Source: Azospirillum brasilense
GTDB lineage: Bacteria > Pseudomonadota > Alphaproteobacteria > Azospirillales > Azospirillaceae
Assembly (NCBI RefSeq): GCF_008365405.1
Contig: NZ_QOKV01000002.1
Coordinates: forward strand, 124,001 to 188,000
DNA length: 64,000 nt
Direction of reading: 5' to 3'
Shown: positions 1-9,631 of the stretch, piece after piece
Layout of the letters: each line of letters opens with the position of its first letter
Position numbering within the stretch: position 1 is the first letter of the stretch
Notes under the pieces: model-generated
The model's input: the letters and a program-made list of their open reading frames with translations, nothing else
Told to the model about the DNA's origin: nothing
Database searches by the model: none
Program-made: the position numbers and the translations under genes

Positions 1-3
1 AGG

Positions 4-35
4 AAAAACCCCGGCCCTCGCGGACCGGGGTTTTT
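4..35 (-). terminator. Rho-independent terminator of clpB
   Basis: A GC stem (ACCCCGG-type arms around a short loop) is flanked by five A on the left and five T on the right, so it can work in both directions. On the minus strand it lies 15 bases beyond the clpB stop and ends in a U run. It may also end transcription arriving from the left of the window. Confidence 0.85.
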
Positions 36-49
36 GTTACGCATCACGG

Positions 50-2719
50 TCAGTGGACGGCCGCGCTGCGTCCGCCGCCGCTGCCCGTCAGGGCGAAGCC
101 CAGCGGCGGGCGTTCCGGGGCCTTGAAGCCGGTGGCGCGGTCCTCCTCGACGGGAACGCCGTCCAGGGTAAGGCGGCCGTCCCGCGTCGACAGGTGCAGG
201 GTCGAGCGTTCGTCCACCTCGCCGTCGAGAAGCCGCTCGGCGATGGGGTCCTCCACCAGATTCTGCACGGCCCGCTTCAACGGACGGGCGCCGAAGGCCG
301 GGTCCCAGCCGAGGTCGGCGAGCCGGGCGCGGGCCGCGTCGTCGGCGGTCAGCGACAGGCCGCGCTCCGCCAGACGGTCGGCGACGCGGGCAAGCTGGAT
401 GTCCACGATGTGAGCCATCTGCTCGCGCCCCAGCCGGCGGAAGATCAGCACGTCGTCCAGCCGGTTCAGGAATTCCGGCCGGAAGGCGCGGCGCACCGCG
501 TCCATCACCTCGACCCGGGCGCCCTCCAGGCTGTCGTCCTCGCCGAGCGCCGTCAGGGCGTCCGCCCCCAGGTTCGACGTCATGATCAGGATCGCGTGGC
601 GGAAGTCCGCCGTGCGGCCCTGCCCGTCGGTCAGCCGCCCGTCGTCGAGCGCCTGGAGCAGCACGTTCAGCACGTCCGGATGAGCCTTCTCCACCTCGTC
701 CAGCAGGACGACCTGATAGGGCCGGCGCCGGATCTTCTCGGCCAGCGTGCCGCCGTCGTCATAGCCGACATAGCCCGGGGGCGAGCCGATCATGCGGGCG
801 ACGGAGTGCTTCTCCATATACTCCGACATGTCGACGCGGGTCACCGCGGTCTCGTCGTCGAACAGGAAGGCGGCCAGGGCCTTGGCCAGCTCCGTCTTGC
901 CGACGCCGGTCGGGCCGAGGAACAGGAAGGAGCCGGTGGGACGGTTCGGGTCCTTCAGCCCGGCCCGCGCCCGGCGCACCGCCTTGGACACGGCGCGCAC
1001 CGCCTCCGCCTGACCGACGACGCGCTCGGCCAGCCGGTCCTCCATGCCCTTCAGCCGCTGCCGCTCGCTGTCCAGCATGCGGTCGACCGGGATGCCGGTC
1101 CAGCGGGTGACCACGGCGGCGATGTCCTTCGCCGTCACCTCCTCCCGCTCCGCGTTGGCGCGGGATTCGGCTTCGGCCAGACGCTTCTCCAGATCGGGAA
1201 CAACGCCGTAGGCCAGCTCGCCGGCCTTGGCCCAGTCGCCGTCGCGCTGCGCGTGCTCCAGCTTGGTGCGGGCCTGGTCCAGCTCCTCCTTCAGGCGGCG
1301 GCCCTCGGTGCGGCGGGACTGGCCGGCGCGCCATTCCTCTTCCATGGCGGTCAGCTTCGCCTCGTCCACCGCCAGTTCGGCCTCCAGCTTGTGCAGACGT
1401 TCCTGGGACGCGGCGTCCGGCTCGGACTTCAGGGCCTCGCGCTCGATCTTCAGCTGGGCGACGCGGCGGCCGACGGCGTCCAGCGCCTCCGGCTTGCTGT
1501 CGATGGCCATGCGCAGGCGGCTGGCCGCCTCATCGACGAGGTCGATGGCCTTGTCGGGCAGGCGGCGGTCGGCGATGTAGCGGGCGGAGAGCTGCACCGC
1601 CGCGACCACCGCCGCGTCGGCGATGCGCACGCCGTGGTGCACCTCGTACTTGCCCTTGATGCCGCGCAGGATCGACACGGCGTCCTCGTCGGACGGCTCG
1701 TCGACGTTCACCGGCTGGAAGCGGCGGGCCAGCGCCGCGTCCTTCTCGATGTATTTGCGGTACTCGTCCGGCGTGGTGGCGCCGACGCAGCGCAACTCGC
1801 CGCGCGCCAGCGCGGGCTTCAGCATGTTGGCGGCGTCCATCGCGCCGTCCGTGCGGCCGGCGCCGATCAGCGAGTGCAGCTCGTCGATGAACAGGATGAT
1901 GCGCCCCGCCGCCTGCTGAACCTCCGACAGGACGGCCTTCAGCCGCTCCTCGAAGTCGCCGCGGAACTTCGCGCCGGCCAGCAGGGCGGTGAGGTCGAGC
2001 GCGAGCACGCGCCGGTCCTTCAGCCCCTCCGGAACGTCGCCGGACGCCAGCCGCTGGGCCAGACCCTCCACCACGGCGGTCTTGCCCACGCCGGGCTCGC
2101 CGATCAGCACGGGGTTGTTCTTGGTGCGCCGGGCCAGGACCTGGATGGTCCGACGGATCTCGTCGTCGCGGCCGATCACCGGGTCGAGACGGCCCTGCCG
2201 GGCCTCCTCCGTCAGGTCGCGGGCGTATTTGGCGAGCGCCTCGCCCATCTGCGAATCCTCCTGCCGGTCGGCGGGACGGTTCTTGCTCAGCGACTCGACG
2301 CCTTCGACCAGCACCGCCGGATCGACACCGGCGCGGTGGAACAGCGCGCGGGTGGCGCCGCCCTGGGCGGCCAGCGATTCGAGCAGCCGTTCGGGGGAGA
2401 CGAACTTGTCGCCGGCCCCGCGCGCGGTTTCGACCGCGTTCTGAAGCACGCCGGCGAGCGCCGGGGACATGAAGATCGGGTGCGGCCCTTCGCCATCCAC
2501 ACGGGTCTGGCGGTTGAGGGTTTCCTCGGCGGCGGTCTTCAAAAGCTCGGGGTCGCCACCGGCATCGCGGATCAGCTTGGCCGGCACGCCGTCGGCGTCC
2601 TCGACCAGGGCCTTCACGAGATGTTCGGGGATGAGCTGTTGGTGGCGTCCGGCGAGAGCCGCCAGTTGCGCAGCCTGGATGACGCCGCGCGCGCGGTCGG
2701 TGAACAGACCGAAGTCCAT
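50..2719 (-). CDS. clpB: ATP-dependent chaperone ClpB
   Basis: ClpB is the cytoplasmic AAA+ disaggregase that works with DnaK to pull proteins out of aggregates. The 889 residues show the full Clp/Hsp100 order: an N-terminal double-repeat domain (about 1-145), a first AAA module with Walker A GEPGVGKT near residue 208, a charged coiled-coil middle domain (about 395-525) and a second AAA module with Walker A GPTGVGKT near residue 602. The middle domain and the lack of a ClpP-binding loop separate it from ClpA. The C-terminal tail is a little longer than usual. It is transcribed alone, away from the sugar-acid operon. A heat-shock-like -35 (CCCTTGAGG, minus strand 2815-2807) lies upstream, but I see no convincing -10 at the right spacing, so RpoH control is only a guess. 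Confidence 0.95.
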   Translation of the reverse strand: MDFGLFTDRARGVIQAAQLAALAGRHQQLIPEHLVKALVEDADGVPAKLIRDAGGDPELLKTAAEETLNRQTRVDGEGPHPIFMSPALAGVLQNAVETARGAGDKFVSPERLLESLAAQGGATRALFHRAGVDPAVLVEGVESLSKNRPADRQEDSQMGEALAKYARDLTEEARQGRLDPVIGRDDEIRRTIQVLARRTKNNPVLIGEPGVGKTAVVEGLAQRLASGDVPEGLKDRRVLALDLTALLAGAKFRGDFEERLKAVLSEVQQAAGRIILFIDELHSLIGAGRTDGAMDAANMLKPALARGELRCVGATTPDEYRKYIEKDAALARRFQPVNVDEPSDEDAVSILRGIKGKYEVHHGVRIADAAVVAAVQLSARYIADRRLPDKAIDLVDEAASRLRMAIDSKPEALDAVGRRVAQLKIEREALKSEPDAASQERLHKLEAELAVDEAKLTAMEEEWRAGQSRRTEGRRLKEELDQARTKLEHAQRDGDWAKAGELAYGVVPDLEKRLAEAESRANAEREEVTAKDIAAVVTRWTGIPVDRMLDSERQRLKGMEDRLAERVVGQAEAVRAVSKAVRRARAGLKDPNRPTGSFLFLGPTGVGKTELAKALAAFLFDDETAVTRVDMSEYMEKHSVARMIGSPPGYVGYDDGGTLAEKIRRRPYQVVLLDEVEKAHPDVLNVLLQALDDGRLTDGQGRTADFRHAILIMTSNLGADALTALGEDDSLEGARVEVMDAVRRAFRPEFLNRLDDVLIFRRLGREQMAHIVDIQLARVADRLAERGLSLTADDAARARLADLGWDPAFGARPLKRAVQNLVEDPIAERLLDGEVDERSTLHLSTRDGRLTLDGVPVEEDRATGFKAPERPPLGFALTGSGGGRSAAVH

Positions 2720-2922
2720 CAGGCACTCCGTATCGTTATGGTTCCCGCCCTTTGCGAAGGCGCGGGAAGACGGCCTGTGTGGCCCGCACCATGCGCGGCC
2801 CCGGTCGCCTCAAGGGAACAGATGGGCAGGGGTAACGCCGCGATCAAGACAGTCGCTCCGGCGGCAGGGCAAGGCTGTTCTGCGCTCACAATGTCTCACT
2901 ATATGGACGATGATTTATTTAT

Positions 2923-2951
2923 TTGACACACTACGCACACCTTCATAAAGT
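2923..2951 (+). promoter_or_regulatory. sigma70-type promoter of the sugar-acid operon
   Basis: A perfect TTGACA -35 (2923-2928), a 17-bp spacer and TAAAGT (2946-2951, 4 of 6) lie about 50 bp before the IclR start codon. The TTG inside the -35 could be read as a start codon in the IclR frame, but the promoter argues against that. Confidence 0.6.
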
Positions 2952-2961
2952 GGTGGAAACT

Positions 2962-2976
2962 GATATGCCAGATATC
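2962..2976. promoter_or_regulatory. Candidate operator dyad for the IclR regulator
   Basis: GATAT-GCCAG-ATATC is a perfect 5-bp-arm inverted repeat just downstream of the -10 box, where a repressor could block initiation. It is a candidate site for autoregulation by the gene that follows. The arms are short, so chance is possible. Confidence 0.35.
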
Positions 2977-3000
2977 GGACAACAACGCGGGAGGGAGGAT

Positions 3001-3840
3001 ATGGCCGGCATCGGAGCAAATCCGCTCGATGCACAAGCGTCGCCGGAGAAGCCGCAGGCATCCGGAACCCAGACGCTGATGCGCGGCCTCGCCCTCCTGG
3101 AATGCGTGGCGGCGGGCATCGGTGACGTGAAGGGCATCGCCGCCCGGCTGGGTACGCCGCGCAGCACCACGCACCGGATGCTCAACAGCCTGACCCAGGA
3201 CGGCTATCTGCACCACGTGCCCTACAAGGGCTATCTGCTCGGGCCGAAGCTGATCGCGCTCGGCATGCGCGCGCTGGAGCAGCGCCCGCTGGTCGCCATC
3301 GCCCGCCCGCACATCGAGGAGTTGGCCCGCCAGACCGGCGACACTGTCCATCTCGGCGTCGTCGAGGGTGCGGAGGTCTTTTACCTCGACAAGATTCCGA
3401 ACACGCGCGGGCTGGAGATGCGGTCGCGCATCGGCCTGCGCATGCCGCTGGCCTCCACGGGGCTGGGCAAGGCGCTTCTCCTCGGCCTGCCGCGCGAGCG
3501 CTGGTCCGACCTGTACGAACACGCGCTCCGCCTGACCGCGGCGGCGCCGGAACGGCCCCCGCTGGCGCCCTGGCCGGAGTTCGAATCCCGGCTGGCCGCC
3601 TATGTGGACCGCGGCTGGTCCTTCGACCTTGAAGAAAACGAAATCGGCATCCGCTGCGTCGGCGCGCCGATCCGTGACGTCCGCAATCAGGTCGTCGCCG
3701 CCATCAGCGTGGCGAGTGCCGTGCCGTACATGCCGGACGAACGGATGGAGGAGCTTGGACCCATCGTCCGGGCGGTCGCCGACGCGATTTCAAAGGATTT
3801 GGGATGGAAACGGGACGAACGGGCGTCGGGGCATCGCTGA
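3001..3840 (+). CDS. IclR-family transcriptional regulator of the sugar-acid operon
   Basis: A 279-residue IclR-type regulator with an N-terminal winged helix-turn-helix (about 18-78, including TPRSTTHRMLNSL) and a C-terminal GAF-like effector domain (about 95-270). The start at 3001 is chosen because GGGAGGGAGG lies just before it and because the promoter overlaps any longer frame. It is the first gene of the operon and its 3' end overlaps the kinase gene by 37 bp, so it is co-transcribed with the genes it probably controls. The ligand is likely a sugar acid or KDGal (inference from neighbours). Confidence 0.9.
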   Translation: MAGIGANPLDAQASPEKPQASGTQTLMRGLALLECVAAGIGDVKGIAARLGTPRSTTHRMLNSLTQDGYLHHVPYKGYLLGPKLIALGMRALEQRPLVAIARPHIEELARQTGDTVHLGVVEGAEVFYLDKIPNTRGLEMRSRIGLRMPLASTGLGKALLLGLPRERWSDLYEHALRLTAAAPERPPLAPWPEFESRLAAYVDRGWSFDLEENEIGIRCVGAPIRDVRNQVVAAISVASAVPYMPDERMEELGPIVRAVADAISKDLGWKRDERASGHR

Positions 3841-4796
3841 TCGCCCTCGACTGGGGAACCTCGAGCCTGCGCGGCTTCCTTATGGGCCGCGACGGGCGGG
3901 TGCTGGACCAGCGCGCCAACGCGCACGGCATCCAGAATCTGCCGATGCCGGGCATCACCGGCTTCGAGCAGGCCTTCACCGACCTGTGCGGCGATTGGCT
4001 GGCAGCATATCCGGGCTTGCCGGTCGTGGCCGGCGGCATGGTCGGCAGCGCCCAGGGCTGGCGCGAGGCCCCCTATGTCCGCTGCCCCGCCGACACGACC
4101 ACCCTGGCCTCGCAGGCCATCCCGGTGGAAAGCGCGTCGGGGTCCCGCATCCTGATCGCGCCGGGCGTCCTCTACGACCCGCCGAGCGGCCCGCCGGACA
4201 TCCTGCGCGGCGAGGAGATCCAGATCGCCGGCGTGCTGGCCGACCGTCCCGACTGGGGCCGCGACGCCTGCATGGTGCTGCCGGGCACCCATTCCAAATG
4301 GGTGGAGATTGTGGGTGGGCGCATGATCCGCTTCTCCACCTACATGACCGGCGAGACCTTCGCCGTGCTGTGCAAGCATTCGATCCTCGGCCGGCTGATG
4401 CCGTCGGACGCCGCCCCGACAGAGGTCGAGTCCGATGCCGCTTTCGCCGAGGGTGTGCGGGCGGCGCAGGCCAGCGGGCCGGGTGACTTCACGCACCAGA
4501 TCTTCGCCGCGCGCACGCTGGGCATCACCCGCCGCATGCCGGCGGAGATTCTGAAGGATTACCTGTCCGGCCTGCTGATCGGCCACGAGCTGATCTCCGG
4601 CCTCGGCCATATGCGCAACGAACTGCACGAGGGCCGTCCGCTGCTGCTGATCGGCGAGGGCGCGCTCTGCCGCCGCTACGTGCGCGGCCTGGAGCTGCTG
4701 GGCGTCGAGCCCACCGACCGGCTTGAGAACACCGCCCCGCGTGGGCTCTTCCAGTTTGCCGTAGCCGCCGGCCTGATCGCGCCGGCGGGGGAGTGA
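3804..4796 (+). CDS. dgoK: 2-dehydro-3-deoxygalactonokinase
   Basis: It phosphorylates 2-keto-3-deoxygalactonate with ATP to the 6-phosphate in the cytoplasm, the second-last step of the De Ley-Doudoroff pathway. The 330-residue length is normal. DgoK family motifs are visible: ALDWGTSSLRGFL at the N-terminus, GGMVGSAQGW near residue 75 and PGTHSKWVEI near residue 160. The start overlaps the end of the IclR gene, with AAAGGA upstream as ribosome binding site. The aldolase follows at once, which supports the substrate assignment. Confidence 0.93.
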   Translation: METGRTGVGASLIALDWGTSSLRGFLMGRDGRVLDQRANAHGIQNLPMPGITGFEQAFTDLCGDWLAAYPGLPVVAGGMVGSAQGWREAPYVRCPADTTTLASQAIPVESASGSRILIAPGVLYDPPSGPPDILRGEEIQIAGVLADRPDWGRDACMVLPGTHSKWVEIVGGRMIRFSTYMTGETFAVLCKHSILGRLMPSDAAPTEVESDAAFAEGVRAAQASGPGDFTHQIFAARTLGITRRMPAEILKDYLSGLLIGHELISGLGHMRNELHEGRPLLLIGEGALCRRYVRGLELLGVEPTDRLENTAPRGLFQFAVAAGLIAPAGE

Positions 4797-4801
4797 CGAC
4801 C

Positions 4802-5452
4802 ATGTCCGATGAGTCCTTGAAGGCTCGCTTCGACGCCGCCTTTTCCGCCCTGCCGCTGGTCGCCATCCTGCGCGGCCTGACCCCCGCCGAGGCGGAGGGC
4901 GTCGCGCAGACGCTCTACGACAGCGGCTTCCGCATGATCGAGGTGCCGCTGAACTCGCCCGATCCGTTCGACAGCATCGCCGCCGTCCGCCGGTTGCTGC
5001 CGCGCGACGCGCTGGTCGGCGCCGGAACGGTCCTGGCGGTGGAGCAGGTGACCCGGCTCAAGGAGATCGGCGCCGATCTGGTCGTCATGCCGCACGCCGA
5101 CACGGCGGTGATCCGCGCCGCCAAGGCCGCGGGGTTGGTCAGCCTGCCCGGAATCGCCACACCGACGGAAGCTTTCGCAGCGCTGTCAGCCGGGGCCGAC
5201 GCCCTGAAGATCTTCCCGGCGGAGCTGGTCGGCCCGCGCATCATCAAGGCGATGCGCGCCATCCTGCCCGCCGGCACCCGCCTGCTGCCCGTGGGCGGCA
5301 TCGCCCCGGACACCATGGCGCCGTTCCTGGAGGCCGGCGTGGCCGGCTTCGGGCTTGGATCGGCGCTCTACGCGCCGGGCCTGTCCGCCGCCGAGGTCGG
5401 CGTTCGGGCGGAGGCCTTCGTCGCCGCGTGGCGGCGCCTGAACCCGCGCTGA
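4802..5452 (+). CDS. dgoA: 2-dehydro-3-deoxy-6-phosphogalactonate aldolase
   Basis: A class I aldolase of the KDPG/KDPGal family, splitting KDPGal into pyruvate and glyceraldehyde 3-phosphate. The 216 residues contain the Schiff-base lysine in ALKIFPAE (residue 136) and the IEVPLNSP motif near 40. I prefer ATG 4802 over GTG 4793 because the purine-rich GGGGGAG ends eight bases before 4802. Pairing with dgoK makes KDPGal more likely than KDPG (the eda substrate). The fold alone cannot separate them. Confidence 0.9.
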   Translation: MSDESLKARFDAAFSALPLVAILRGLTPAEAEGVAQTLYDSGFRMIEVPLNSPDPFDSIAAVRRLLPRDALVGAGTVLAVEQVTRLKEIGADLVVMPHADTAVIRAAKAAGLVSLPGIATPTEAFAALSAGADALKIFPAELVGPRIIKAMRAILPAGTRLLPVGGIAPDTMAPFLEAGVAGFGLGSALYAPGLSAAEVGVRAEAFVAAWRRLNPR

Positions 5453-5529
5453 CCGGGCCACGGCAACAACGGGTTCATTTCTTTTCTCTCCTCCTCACCA
5501 CCACAAGCAATGTTCCAGGGAGAACGCTC

Positions 5530-6495
5530 ATGAAGGGCTATCGTTTCGTCACCGGCGCCGTTGTCGGCGCGCTGACTTCCGCCACGATGATGGTCGCCGT
5601 GCAGGCCGCCGAGTACCCGACTAAGGCGATCGAGCTGATCGTTCCGTACGCGGCCGGCGGCGGCACCGATCTGGTGGCCCGCGCCTATGCGGACGCCGTG
5701 AACCGCCACCTGCCGCAGTCGGTCGGCGTGGTGAACAAGACCGGTGGCGGCGGCGCCGTCGGCCTGTCGGAGATCATGGCCGCCCGTCCGGACGGCTACC
5801 GCATCGGCATGGGCACCGTGGAGATCACCACCCTGCCGAACCTCGGCGTCGCCCGCTTCACGGCCGATGATTTCACCCCGATCGCCCGCCTGAACGCGGA
5901 GCCGAGCGCCATCACGGTCAACGCCGGCGCGCCGTGGAAGACCATCGAGGAGTTCCTGGCCTACGCCAAGGAGAATCCGGGCAAGGTCCGCATCGGCAAC
6001 TCCGGCACCGGCGCCATCTGGCACCTCGCCGCCGAGGCCCTGGCGACCAAGTCCGGCCTGAAGTTCAGCCACATCCCCTATGACGGCGCCAACCCGGCGG
6101 TCACGGCACTTCTCGGCAACCACATCGAGGCCGTCAGCGTCAGCCCGGCCGAGGTGTCCAGCCACGTCGCCGCCGGCACGCTGCGCATCCTGGCCGTGAT
6201 GGACGACCAGCGCTCCAAGGCGTTCCCGGACGCCCCGACGCTGAAGGAGAAGGGCATCGACGTGACGGTCGCCACCTGGCGCGGCATCGTCGTTCCGAAG
6301 AAGACCCCGGCGAACATCGTCGAGACGCTGCGCACGGCCTCCAAGAAGGCGGTCGAGGAGCAGGGCTTCCGCGACCAGCTGGCCAAGATGAACCTCAGCT
6401 ACGCCTATCTCGACGGCCCGGAGTACAAGGTGGCCATGGAGAAGGATGCCGAGATGTTCAAGGTGCTGATGAAGCAGATCGGCCTGTCCAAGTAA
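5530..6495 (+). CDS. TctC/Bug-family periplasmic solute-binding protein
   Basis: Periplasmic receptor of a tripartite tricarboxylate transporter (TTT). The 321 residues begin with a Sec signal peptide (about 1-28, cleaved before AEYPTK) followed by the Bug fold with IVPYAAGGGTDLVAR, typical of the family's carboxylate-binding first loop. The start at 5530 is set by the signal peptide and the AGGGAGAA before it. Its place after dgoK-dgoA and before the two membrane subunits suggests that the ligand is a sugar acid such as galactonate rather than citrate (inference). Confidence 0.88.
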   Translation: MKGYRFVTGAVVGALTSATMMVAVQAAEYPTKAIELIVPYAAGGGTDLVARAYADAVNRHLPQSVGVVNKTGGGGAVGLSEIMAARPDGYRIGMGTVEITTLPNLGVARFTADDFTPIARLNAEPSAITVNAGAPWKTIEEFLAYAKENPGKVRIGNSGTGAIWHLAAEALATKSGLKFSHIPYDGANPAVTALLGNHIEAVSVSPAEVSSHVAAGTLRILAVMDDQRSKAFPDAPTLKEKGIDVTVATWRGIVVPKKTPANIVETLRTASKKAVEEQGFRDQLAKMNLSYAYLDGPEYKVAMEKDAEMFKVLMKQIGLSK

Positions 6496-6576
6496 GGCTT
6501 GCCGTTCACGCAAGCCGCATCCCCGGCGTGTCCCCGGCGGCCTTCGGGCCGCCGGGCGTCCGAAGGAGATTCATTT

Positions 6577-7089
6577 ATGAGCAACGCTCCCGCTCCGGGC
6601 GGCAAGGTCGGCCTGCGCCCGCAGGACCGCCTTGCCACGCTGGTCATCGCCGCCCTGGTCATGGCCGTCGCGGTCGCCGCCATCATCGTCGCGGGTGATT
6701 TCCCGCCGACCATGCTGGAAACCGACGTCGGCCCCGCCCGTTTCCCGATCATCTTCGCCGTGGCCCTGCTGGTGCTGTGCGCAATCCTGGTCTTCAACAC
6801 GCTGCGGGCGCCCGCCGCTCCCCCGGACGATCCGGCGGAGGTCGGGCCGAAGATCAGCTACGGCACCGTGGCCATCGGCATCGCCCTGACCGCGCTGTGC
6901 CTGTTCGCCATGGAGCATGTCGGCTACATGGTCGCGACGGTGCCTTACCTGTTCGCCCTGATGTGGCTGATGGGCCGGCGCAACCTGATCATGAACGCCG
7001 TGCTGGCCGTGGGGCTGACCATCCTGATCGACGTCGCCTTCGTCTATGCGCTGAACGTGCCGCTGCCGACCGGGAGCCTGTTCGAATGA
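6577..7089 (+). CDS. TctB-family small membrane subunit of TTT transporter
   Basis: 170 residues with four predicted hydrophobic segments, matching the small integral membrane subunit of tripartite tricarboxylate transporters. The start follows GAAGGAGA by seven bases. It is weakly conserved in sequence, as is usual for TctB, so the assignment rests on size, membrane topology and its place between the binding protein and TctA. Confidence 0.85.
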   Translation: MSNAPAPGGKVGLRPQDRLATLVIAALVMAVAVAAIIVAGDFPPTMLETDVGPARFPIIFAVALLVLCAILVFNTLRAPAAPPDDPAEVGPKISYGTVAIGIALTALCLFAMEHVGYMVATVPYLFALMWLMGRRNLIMNAVLAVGLTILIDVAFVYALNVPLPTGSLFE

Positions 7090-7137
7090 TCCCGACCGTC
7101 CCGGCCCGCCGCAACACCCCGCCAGCGGAGGTGTGAA

Positions 7138-8682
7138 ATGTACGAACTCGATATGCTTCTCAAGGGCGCGCAGACGCTGCTCGCCCAACCGATGGCCCTG
7201 CTGCTGGCGCTTGTGGGCGTCGCGCTCGGCATCGTGATCGGTGCGCTGCCCGGCCTGACGGCGACGATGGGCGTCGCCATCCTGCTGCCCTTTACCTTCG
7301 GCATGGACCCGCTGTCGGGCCTGCTGATGATCTCCGGCGTCTTCTTCGGCGGCATCTACGGCGGGTCGGTCACGGCCATCCTGCTCAAGATTCCCGGCAC
7401 CCCGGCCGCCGCGGCGACCGCCATCGACGGGTACGAACTGACCAAGAAGGGCCAGGCCGGCATCGCGCTGGGCACCGCCACCTTCTCGTCCTTCCTCGGC
7501 GGCACGGCCAGCGTCTTCGTGCTGATCTTCCTCGCCCCGGTGCTGGCGCGCTTCGCGCTGGAATTCAGCGCGTCGGAGTCCTTCGCGCTCGCCGTCTTCG
7601 GCCTGTCGATCATCGCCAGCATCTCCGGCGTCTCGGTCATCAAGGGCCTGATCTCCGGCTTCCTCGGCCTGTTGCTGGCGACCGTCGGACTCGATCCGAT
7701 GGGCGGCTTCCCGCGCTACACCGGCGGCTACACCGAGCTGTTCAACGTGCCCTTCATCCCGGTGATGATCGGCCTGTTCGCCGCCGCCGAAGCCTTCAAG
7801 TCGTTGGAGGACCCGCAGGTCCGCGCCGGCATGGCCGCGGCGCTCGACCGCATCATTCCGCCCTGGCACATGTTCCGCCGCCAGCTGGGCAACATCGCGC
7901 GCTCTTCGGGCCTCGGCATCGTCATCGGCATGATCCCCGGCGCCGGCGCCGACATCGCCGCCTTCGTCGCCTACAACGAGGCCAAGCGCTTCAGCAAGAC
8001 GCCGGAGAATTACGGCAAGGGCGAACTGGGCGCCGTCGCCGCCTGCGAATCCGGCGCCAACGGCTGCACCGGCGGCGCGCTGCTGACCATGCTGACATTG
8101 GGCATCCCCGGCGACGCGGTGACCGCCGTGATGCTGGGCGCCCTGACGCTCCAGGGGCTGCAGCCCGGTCCGCTGCTGTTCAAGGACCACGCCGATCTGG
8201 TCTTCACGCTGTTCGCCGGCATGCTGGTCTGCTACGTCTTCATGCTGGTGGTTGGCCTCGGCTCGCTGCGCTTCATGGGGCGCATCCTGCAGATGCCGAA
8301 GTCGGTGCTGACGCCGTTCATCCTGGCGCTGTGCATCGTCGGCACCTACGCCATCAACAACAGCATGTTCGACATCTGGATCATGCTGGCCGCCGGCGTC
8401 GTCGGCTACTTCATGCAGAAGTGGGATTTCCCGGCCTCGCCCGTCGTGCTCGCCCTGATCATGGGGCCGATGGCGGAGGCGAATTTCCGCCGCGCGCTGT
8501 CGCTGTCCAACGGCAGCTACGACTTCCTCTACACCCGCCCGATCACAGCGGTCCTGCTGACCATCGCGATCCTGACGCTGATGCTCCCGCTGCTGCGCCG
8601 CCTGTGGGCGCAACGCTCGCCCGGTGGACCGACGACGATCAACCCGGCCGCCGGGAGCAGCCGCATGGGGACCCCGGAATGA
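7138..8682 (+). CDS. TctA-family large membrane subunit of TTT transporter
   Basis: 514 residues with about ten to twelve membrane segments and the conserved TctA features ALPGLTATMGVA near residue 35, FFGGIYGGSVTAILL near 75 and IGMIPGAGADIAAFV near 260. It forms the channel that moves the substrate, driven by an ion gradient. GCGGAGGTG precedes the start. Its stop overlaps the lactonase start (ATGA), so the two are translationally coupled. Confidence 0.95.
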   Translation: MYELDMLLKGAQTLLAQPMALLLALVGVALGIVIGALPGLTATMGVAILLPFTFGMDPLSGLLMISGVFFGGIYGGSVTAILLKIPGTPAAAATAIDGYELTKKGQAGIALGTATFSSFLGGTASVFVLIFLAPVLARFALEFSASESFALAVFGLSIIASISGVSVIKGLISGFLGLLLATVGLDPMGGFPRYTGGYTELFNVPFIPVMIGLFAAAEAFKSLEDPQVRAGMAAALDRIIPPWHMFRRQLGNIARSSGLGIVIGMIPGAGADIAAFVAYNEAKRFSKTPENYGKGELGAVAACESGANGCTGGALLTMLTLGIPGDAVTAVMLGALTLQGLQPGPLLFKDHADLVFTLFAGMLVCYVFMLVVGLGSLRFMGRILQMPKSVLTPFILALCIVGTYAINNSMFDIWIMLAAGVVGYFMQKWDFPASPVVLALIMGPMAEANFRRALSLSNGSYDFLYTRPITAVLLTIAILTLMLPLLRRLWAQRSPGGPTTINPAAGSSRMGTPE

Positions 8683-9593
8683 CGACCGTGACGAGCGTTG
8701 GCCTGGAGGCCGTCTTCGATCCCGACCTGCGCAACGGCACCGGCGAGAATCCGGTCTGGGACGCCGAGCGGGGCCTGTGGACCTGGATCGACATCCCGGC
8801 GCGGACCATCCACCGGCTTGACCCCTCCAGCGGCGCTCACCGTCGCTGGACCCTGCCGGAGATGATCGGCAGCCTCGTGCTGCGTCCGGACGGCGGCGCG
8901 GTCTGCGCCTGCGAGACCGGCGTCTTCGACGTGGATCTGCCGGGCGAAGGCGGGGAGGCGGCGGTCACCACCCTCGCCACCCACCGCTTCCCCAAGGAGG
9001 GCATGCGCTTCAACGACGGGCGCTGCGACCGGCAGGGGCGGTTCTGGCTGTCCAGCATGGTCATGGACATCAGCAAGGGCGACGCCTCCGGCCTGTGGCA
9101 CCGCTTCACCCGGGCCGACGGCCTGACCGAGACGGGGACCGGCGGCTACATCATCCCCAACGGTTCCGCCTTCAGCCCGGACGGACGCACCCTCTACGCG
9201 TCCGACAGCCACCGCGACGTGCGGATGGTCTGGGCCTGGGACTACGACACGGACACCGGCACCGCCGCCAACCGTCGTCCCTTCGTCGACATGCGGTCGA
9301 TGGTCGGGCGTCCCGACGGTGCCGCGGTGGACGTCGACGGCTGCTATTGGATCTGCTGCCTGGACGAGGGCTGCATCAAGCGCTTCACCCCCGACGGCGA
9401 GTTGGACCGCCGCATCGAGGTGCCGATGCGCAAGCCGACCATGTGCGCCTTCGGCGGGCCGGACCTGCGGACGATGCTGGTCACCTCGCTCAGCCGCGGG
9501 CCGGCGGACCTCGCCGAGGACCCGCATGGCGGGCGCGTCCTGATGTTCGATCCCGGCGCCCAGGGCCTGCCGGAACCCCGCCCGGCCGATTGA
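8679..9593 (+). CDS. SMP-30/gluconolactonase-family sugar lactonase
   Basis: A 304-residue six-bladed beta-propeller lactonase that hydrolyses an aldonolactone to the free acid. Metal ligands typical of the family can be placed: Glu in GTGENPVWD near residue 18, Asn in IIPNGSAFSPDG near 160 and Asp in YASDSHRD near 180. FNDGRCDRQGRFW is the usual second-blade motif. The start codon overlaps the TctA stop. With the dehydrogenase that follows, it would convert a sugar to its aldonate before dehydration and DgoK/DgoA. Confidence 0.9.
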   Translation: MTTVTSVGLEAVFDPDLRNGTGENPVWDAERGLWTWIDIPARTIHRLDPSSGAHRRWTLPEMIGSLVLRPDGGAVCACETGVFDVDLPGEGGEAAVTTLATHRFPKEGMRFNDGRCDRQGRFWLSSMVMDISKGDASGLWHRFTRADGLTETGTGGYIIPNGSAFSPDGRTLYASDSHRDVRMVWAWDYDTDTGTAANRRPFVDMRSMVGRPDGAAVDVDGCYWICCLDEGCIKRFTPDGELDRRIEVPMRKPTMCAFGGPDLRTMLVTSLSRGPADLAEDPHGGRVLMFDPGAQGLPEPRPAD

Positions 9594-9631
9594 GCCAAGC
9601 CAAAACGACACCAAGACACGAGAGGCAAGGA

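Noticed and set aside
2807..2815. Heat-shock (RpoH) promoter for clpB
   Set aside because: The -35 CCCTTGAGG is good, but no -10 with correct spacing is present, so it is not listed as a promoter.
53..2926. 957-residue open frame opposite clpB
   Set aside because: It is the antisense shadow of a strongly conserved chaperone gene; low-complexity Arg/Ala/Gly/His composition and no domain resemblance.
6571..8613. 680-residue minus-strand frame opposite TctB/TctA
   Set aside because: Very rich in Gln/His/Asp/Arg, as expected from reversing hydrophobic membrane codons.
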